64,000 nucleotides of DNA from Cinnamomum chago (lineage: Eukaryota > Streptophyta > Magnoliopsida > Laurales > Lauraceae), in NCBI GenBank assembly GCA_038049695.1, contig CP142461.1, positions 40,039,501-40,103,500 of the forward strand, read 5' to 3'. The position numbers and the translations under genes were made by a program. The first letter of the stretch is position 1. The number at the start of each line of letters is the position of its first letter. This document shows positions 59,195 through 64,000 of the stretch, piece after piece. Under the pieces are notes generated by a model, which saw nothing but the letters and a program-made list of their open reading frames with translations, ran no database searches and was not told the DNA's origin.

Positions 59195-60850
59195 GCTCCA
59201 TTTTACCATTGGATTATAATAAGCAAGAAAAAAAAAAGCTTAAAACTTTTACTGATAAACATTGGATAGCTCCATCTAATTTATTTGGAAAAATCTGACC
59301 AATGCTAAAACAACAATTAAATGAAACATTCATTGGCTACAACTTGCACGAATTGTCCAAAACAAAATCCCCCACCTTGGCTGTTCCATATAGGTTTGCT
59401 GGACCATATCTTGTTACATTGAGAGGACCTTTGGGCATTTCCAATTTGAAATTCAGAATACAATTAGCAGTAAATTGGAAAGAGATGAATAACCAATTAG
59501 AAACCAAGATAAGAAAGCCATTGCCATTGCCACTGATAGCTGATATTTGCTACAAAAATTTGGAGCACTGTAGGTCCTTCCAATGTCCATAAGTAAATAT
59601 ATGACATTAGCACAGGCTGCACCCAGTGGGAGCATTGATAAAACCTGCACACAGAGGAATTTGCCTTAGTTAATAGTTGAGCCTATCATTGCACCCCTTC
59701 AACCCAGTTTTGAATACAGAAATTGGGAATTTCAAACTGAACAGGGGCTGGAATAATCAAATTAATGCTAGTTATGAATGTGTGTATACTTTTTTTTTGC
59801 ACAAGCTTAGAAATGAGAAGAAACAAAACTATGACCATTATGATAACATGGAACAGAAAAACTCCTTCAGTTCAACTCATGCAATCAAAAGTTCCAATAG
59901 AAAGACTCCCTAGGGATTAAAACTTCATTTATATGACAAGGACTCTTTTGTCAATTTTCCAATCACATAGGATATGTCTTTCTCTGTCCACAAACAAGCC
60001 AATCAAGTGGCCAACATTAATAAATCATGATTCATGGACCTTGTCCTCTTGACTTCTGTTTCAGATAAAAAGAGAGAGTTCAGTTTGATGTAGTGCCATG
60101 TCAATTTTCTCTACAGGTTCCATTCCATGATATTACAATATCAGATACCACAGTGTGTGTCGTTATGTCAATTTTCTCTACAAGTTTTCATTCCATGATA
60201 CAATATCCGATGAGTGTGACTGTGAGAGATCAATAGTGTGGGGTATGTCTGTTTTTTCAAGAGATTCCATCAATGTCATAGATGTTTTCTGAAGTAGATA
60301 GGATTTAGATATACTGTTTGTTTCTAATCTTTGTGGTCTCAAGATTAAGGAAATTCATTTCTACCAAATTTGCCCGGTCTATTCTATTTCTGAAGTCCCC
60401 AATTTTGAAAATAGTCAAAATTGGAGGTGCTCATTCTTGTACCAAGTCCTCAATCCCATTAGCAGATCTTGGACAAAATTACAGTCCATGATGAAAATAC
60501 TCGAGTTGCCCATGTTTTTTTCAACATATTCATCAAATGCAAGATAGATTAGTGGGATTGTGGAAGTGCACCTATGATTACCAAGGACTCTCCTTCTATG
60601 AGGAGATCATGAATATATTCATGTTCAGACTAATTTCCAGGCCTACTATATCATTGCCACTATATGAAGAATTCATGTATAATACAAAAGTACTGTTCCA
60701 ATGAGTTCCATACATACCATAACTAATGAAACATCAAATGACTCTATTTTACTTAAATCAAGTTTCATAGAAAACCAAGACAGCATTTGAAAAATAAAAT
60801 AAAAAATAAGTCCCTAATGCATTCTCAAATCAACAATGGTAGTGTAAATA
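59195..60850. other. Internal part of CACTA-1, right of CACTA-2
   Basis: AT-rich. A 96-codon ORF at 59302-59592 was not recognised. No splice-consistent gene structure was seen. Confidence 0.45.
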
Positions 60851-60953
60851 GATGGTGAAGTTGATGTGAACCAACACTTTCAAGGATGCATGATGGATCC
60901 TGCACTGAGGAGGAGGAGGAGCAGAGATGGAAATGGGGGCACTTCCATAGGCC

Positions 60954-61119
60954 ATGTTCCTCATTTCTCTACTTGGATTTTTCATGCCCTGTTTCCAAGC
61001 TACAGATTCTTCCAAAGGGTCCTTCTCTTTCAGTGAACACTTTGATATTATGTGGGCAGAAGATTATTTTAAGACATTGGAGGATGGACAGGTGTGGTAT
61101 CTCAACCTGGACAAGATAT
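60954..61119 (+). pseudogene. XTH (XTH8-like) exon 1 fragment carried by CACTA-1
   Basis: The ORF gives a signal-peptide-like start (MFLISLLGFFMPCFQA) and then FSFSEHFDIMWAEDYFKTLE, DGQVWYLNLDKIS. That matches the N-terminal part of plant xyloglucan endotransglucosylase/hydrolases, closest in my memory to XTH8 types (FEIMW, TSEDGQIW, LSLDK). The match ends where XTH first exons end, just before the expected GCGFQTK. The catalytic DEIDFEFLG part is absent here. XTHs act in the cell wall, cutting and rejoining xyloglucan. It is most likely a captured exon rather than a working gene. Confidence 0.75.
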
Positions 61120-61139
61120 CAGTGATGGTTAGAGCTTAG

Positions 61140-62879
61140 TGGCTTAAGCTGAATTCAAGTGTCCTGTGAGTTTGGATCTACCTTTTCAACTATAACAGGA
61201 ATAGGGGCGGCTGGTGACTGTTCAAGAAAAACCTCTAAAAGGAATATTCCTTTTTTTTAGCTAAAAGAAGGACTTCACACATTAGACATCTATAAAAAAA
61301 ATTTCAATCATGATCTTATAGTGCCGTGAACATTTGCCAATCAATCATTTCTGTGTCATCTAAAAAAATCTGCGAGGGGCAATCTGTTCATTATATTCAA
61401 CAGAACTTAAGATGCAACAATTTATAAGAATTTTTTTTTAATGGAAATCTTTAATTGTCCAATGTAAGGCTATTATATAGATGGTCAAAATAAAACTATG
61501 CTTACCTACTATTTTATTGCTTACATCAAACAATTGACGATGAGCTTGTAGATATCTAGATCTTAAAGTTCTTCTGCATAAGGAAGCTAAGTGAGCCCAT
61601 GAAATCTGTATTATAGTCGTTCTTGATAAACTAAGAAGCTTTTTAATAATGAGAATTGTATAATTAGGTCTCTGCATCATTCCAGTGGCGAAAGCTGCAG
61701 TGGCTTGACATCATTTGTCTTTAATTCTCACCCGCGTAAAGTCAAAGTTCTGCCTTTTTAATCATTAAGGAAAACTTTACTCTAATGAAACATATGTCTA
61801 CTTTCATATTGATCAATCTAAAACATGCTCATTTTGGACCAGAAATCATATTGAAACATCCACTGATCTACTTTGCGGGTAAATCTATAATTTTATTGTC
61901 AGGAAGATGAACCAACCACCTTCCCACTCAACATACCCATGAAACATGCAACATCAAGATTACAGGCAAAAATTATAATACCAACTACTGATGTAACTAC
62001 TGATAAATCGGGAATTGGGAAATGTCAATAAAAATAAGCAAAAGACTGCCACTTGTGAAAGGTTAAGAGCAACATTTCATCTTGGAAAAGAAATATATCT
62101 ATATATGAGTAAGATTCACATAAAGAGAAAGCCTATACATCCTTCCAAAACAACAATAAGCCAAAGGATGGCTGCATAAACTGAGATTGCTCAAACGAAT
62201 AAAAACAGACCTTGGTCCCACATGAAAAGATATTACTGAGAAGGGAACAAGAAGAAACAAGAAATTAAAAAGCAACACCCAAAGATTAAAAAGCTTAAAA
62301 GTAAAATCTTCATTTAGGGAAGAAAGATTTCATACTATTTACGGCAAGCCTCACCCCCCGGGACGAATTCATATAAACAGAATACAAAGGATGCCATCAA
62401 TTCGAATCAAATCTTTAAACTCCTTTCTAAAAAGGGGGAAAAACAAAGGAAGATCACATCTATAGCTCAAAAAATAAAAAATGAGAAACAAAAATCATCA
62501 AACACACTTAAACTACAACCATCAGCTCACACCAAATGAATGGAACATAAAGAAAAACCCCAAAAACTCTGCTCTATCCATTCAAAATCCACAAAATCAA
62601 CAGCAGTAACAAACAAAAAAATCAATAAAACTCCAGATGAAACCTCAAAATGTGAAATCAGAAATCACAAAAATTTCACTCCAAACACTTCAAAGCCCCA
62701 AAATCAATAACAGAAACCATAAATAATAACAAGAAGACCTCAAACGAGGCCGAGAAATCTCCATCACACTCTCATCAGCTCAACTCAAATGAAGAACCAG
62801 AAACCGCAAAAATCCACTCCAAATCATCCAAATTCCCCCAAAATCAACCACAGAAACCCAAAACAACACCCAAATTGAC
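61140..62879. other. Unassigned AT-rich interior of CACTA-1
   Basis: No gene recognised on either strand. The part from about 62290 is A-rich on the plus strand and reads as T-rich, possibly intronic, sequence on the minus strand. Confidence 0.45.
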
Positions 62880-63170
62880 CGGAAAACGAATCCGCGCATA
62901 GAAACCACTGAAATTCGTGACAGAAGGCGCGAAACTGCAAGATCTGAGGTAGATAGTGGAGAAAGATCTGACCTTTCCGCTGAGAGAGATCTTCTCAATG
63001 TCAACGGAAACGGAATCGCTTGAATCCGAAAATGCAGGGAAGTAGATCAGATCTGAAAGCTCGAAGATGTCGATCAGATACCTTCTTCTTCTTCTTCTTC
63101 TTGTAAGGAAGATCTTGAAGTTCAAAAGACACAGAGGATTAGGGTTTTGATAGGTTTTGGGGAAGTCTCG
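62880..63170 (-). pseudogene. Possible captured 5' exon of an unidentified gene
   Basis: On the minus strand the text changes to gene-like composition: AAAACCCTAATCCTCT, a GAA-rich run, then an open stretch with IFELSDLIYFPAFSD and SVDIEKISLSGK, followed by a donor-like GGAAAG/GTCAGA near 62972. It resembles a plant 5' UTR plus first exon. I do not recognise the protein. Confidence 0.35.
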
Positions 63171-64000
63171 ATGATGCGTTTGAGAGAAGTGAGAAAGCCA
63201 AAGGCAAACTTTATGGTTTTGTCGGTACAGATACATATGGTGGCGAAGTATACTTTCCGCTTCTGTACATATAAATACATAGAATGGTGAAGAATACAGT
63301 TATAGTGGCGAAATACCCTTTTCCGCTGCTGTATGTACGAAAACATTTATAGTGGCAAAATACGTTCCGCTGTTATATGTACTTATAGTAGCAAAATACA
63401 CTTTATGCCGCTGTATGAATGAGAAACATAGCGTAAGAAGTACACTTACTAGCAGCGGATAATGGAAATTGCTACTAAAACCTGGCCATTTAGCAGCGGT
63501 CATTGTTATCCGCTGCTATATCACTTACACTCAATATACACTTGAGATGTAGTGACGGATAAATAAAACCGTCGGTAAAAACCACCACTAAATGTCACTT
63601 TTCTTGTAGTGAAAGTTTAACATACCCCTCAATCTAAGCCAATCAATATGAAATAAGAAGGTCCAATCCCTAGGTCATGGCCCCCTTTTCAAAGTCCACG
63701 TCCATGTCAGTTAGTTCAATTCCTAAATGAAGTTTCAGATGCCAAGGATAGTGTATTTGGTGCCCCTGAAGTTACGGGCATCTTCAACGACATTTAAGGG
63801 TTGAATCCAAATCCAAATAAATACCCTAGACCCTACTTTGGTGGCCCCATGAGTCAAGGTCAAGCCCAACCTTTAACTCATGCTTGGCACATCAATGGAA
63901 TTCAATTGGATGGTCAATGGCCCACAGCAGATCAAGAGATTAAAAACTGTAAAATTGGAATTCCCCTGTCTGCAGCGTAATCGGTCGACATCCTCCAGGG

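Larger units (their letters stand above)
50989..63611. mobile_element. CACTA-1: non-autonomous CACTA element, 12.6 kb including nested insertions
   Basis: It starts CACTACAAGAAAAATTACATTTAG and ends with the inverse of CACTACAAGAAAAGTGACATTTAG, with 3-bp duplication AAA on both sides (50986-50988 and 63612-63614). Subterminal repeats of the type GTGGCGAAATA and CCGCTGCTAT fill 51000-51290 and 63236-63530. Without CACTA-2 it is about 5.65 kb. No transposase is seen. It seems to carry gene fragments (XTH-like exon, and a possible 5' exon near 62.9-63.2 kb), as Pack-CACTA elements do. Confidence 0.87.
48020..64000. mobile_element. Degraded Gypsy-type LTR, split by hAT and CACTA insertions
   Basis: The sequence from about 48020 (ATAACGCCCCAATTTCGA) to 49069, 50581-50988 and 63615 to the window end has the look of one old LTR-type sequence. 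Style and composition match across the insertions (clauses such as AGTCCA, CCATGTCC, ATCCCTAGGTC). The target duplications of the inserted elements show the flanks were once contiguous. A 30-bp tandem duplication lies at 48171-48230. No coding part is present, and the right end lies beyond the window. Family and boundaries are inferred. Confidence 0.4.

Noticed and set aside
63541-63560. GATGTAGTG as another CACTA end
   Set aside because: No matching opposite end or duplication; it sits within the subterminal repeats of CACTA-1.
1-64000. CRISPR arrays, bacterial operons, tRNA or rRNA genes
   Set aside because: The tandem repeats have no unique spacers, the sequence is plant nuclear, and no cloverleaf or rRNA signature was recognised by eye.

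Overview
The window is plant nuclear DNA made almost wholly of transposable elements nested inside one another. The evidence is GT-AG introns, a MULE transposase, Tat-type Ty3/Gypsy and Sirevirus LTR elements, CACTA and hAT non-autonomous elements, a xyloglucan-modifying enzyme fragment and a Met-initiator-type primer site. No intact ordinary host gene, tRNA or rRNA was seen. The species cannot be named; a flowering plant with a repeat-rich genome fits.

Region 1 (1 to about 40.54 kb) is one Mutator-like element (MULE), whose left end lies outside the window. It carries two convergent genes. The first (plus strand, 509-2760 and 34228-35680) is a multi-exon gene with a plant-mobile-domain/DUF1985-like head, a coiled coil and a C-terminal Ulp1/C48 cysteine protease, a Kaonashi-like layout. 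The second (minus strand, 36864-39136) is an intact two-exon MURA transposase of 715 aa. All non-coding parts are filled with arrays of a unit of about 21 bp containing TTATCTGA.

A 30.85-kb Ty3/Gypsy element of the Tat lineage (3262-34108, TSD CTTCT, LTRs of about 2.77 kb) sits in the third visible intron of the ULP gene. It reads on the minus strand (gag, acidic linker, protease, G-patch, RT, dual RNase H, integrase). It also carries an antisense, intron-containing plant-mobile-domain gene with its own TATA box. Two sets of tandem hairpins with compensatory stem changes (6262-6430 and 20118-20520) flank that gene. A very young gag-only Sirevirus (8972-16468, TSD CCTTC) has landed in the antisense gene.

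Region 2 (about 40.5-48 kb) holds a 4.15-kb solo LTR (41659-45812, TSD GTCAT), a TIR element of about 1 kb with a smaller fold-back inside, and unassigned AT-rich DNA.

Region 3 (48-64 kb) looks like a degraded Gypsy LTR. It was hit by a 1.5-kb hAT-type element (49070-50580, TSD GTCATAAC) and by nested CACTA elements: CACTA-1 (50989-63611, TSD AAA) contains CACTA-2 (52230-59194, TSD GCT), which contains an orphan CACTA-type end (58645). CACTA-1 also carries what looks like exon 1 of an XTH gene.

Most notable are the MULE, whose phased motif arrays and accessory gene recall the VANC anti-silencing systems of VANDAL elements, and the covarying hairpin arrays in the Gypsy element.
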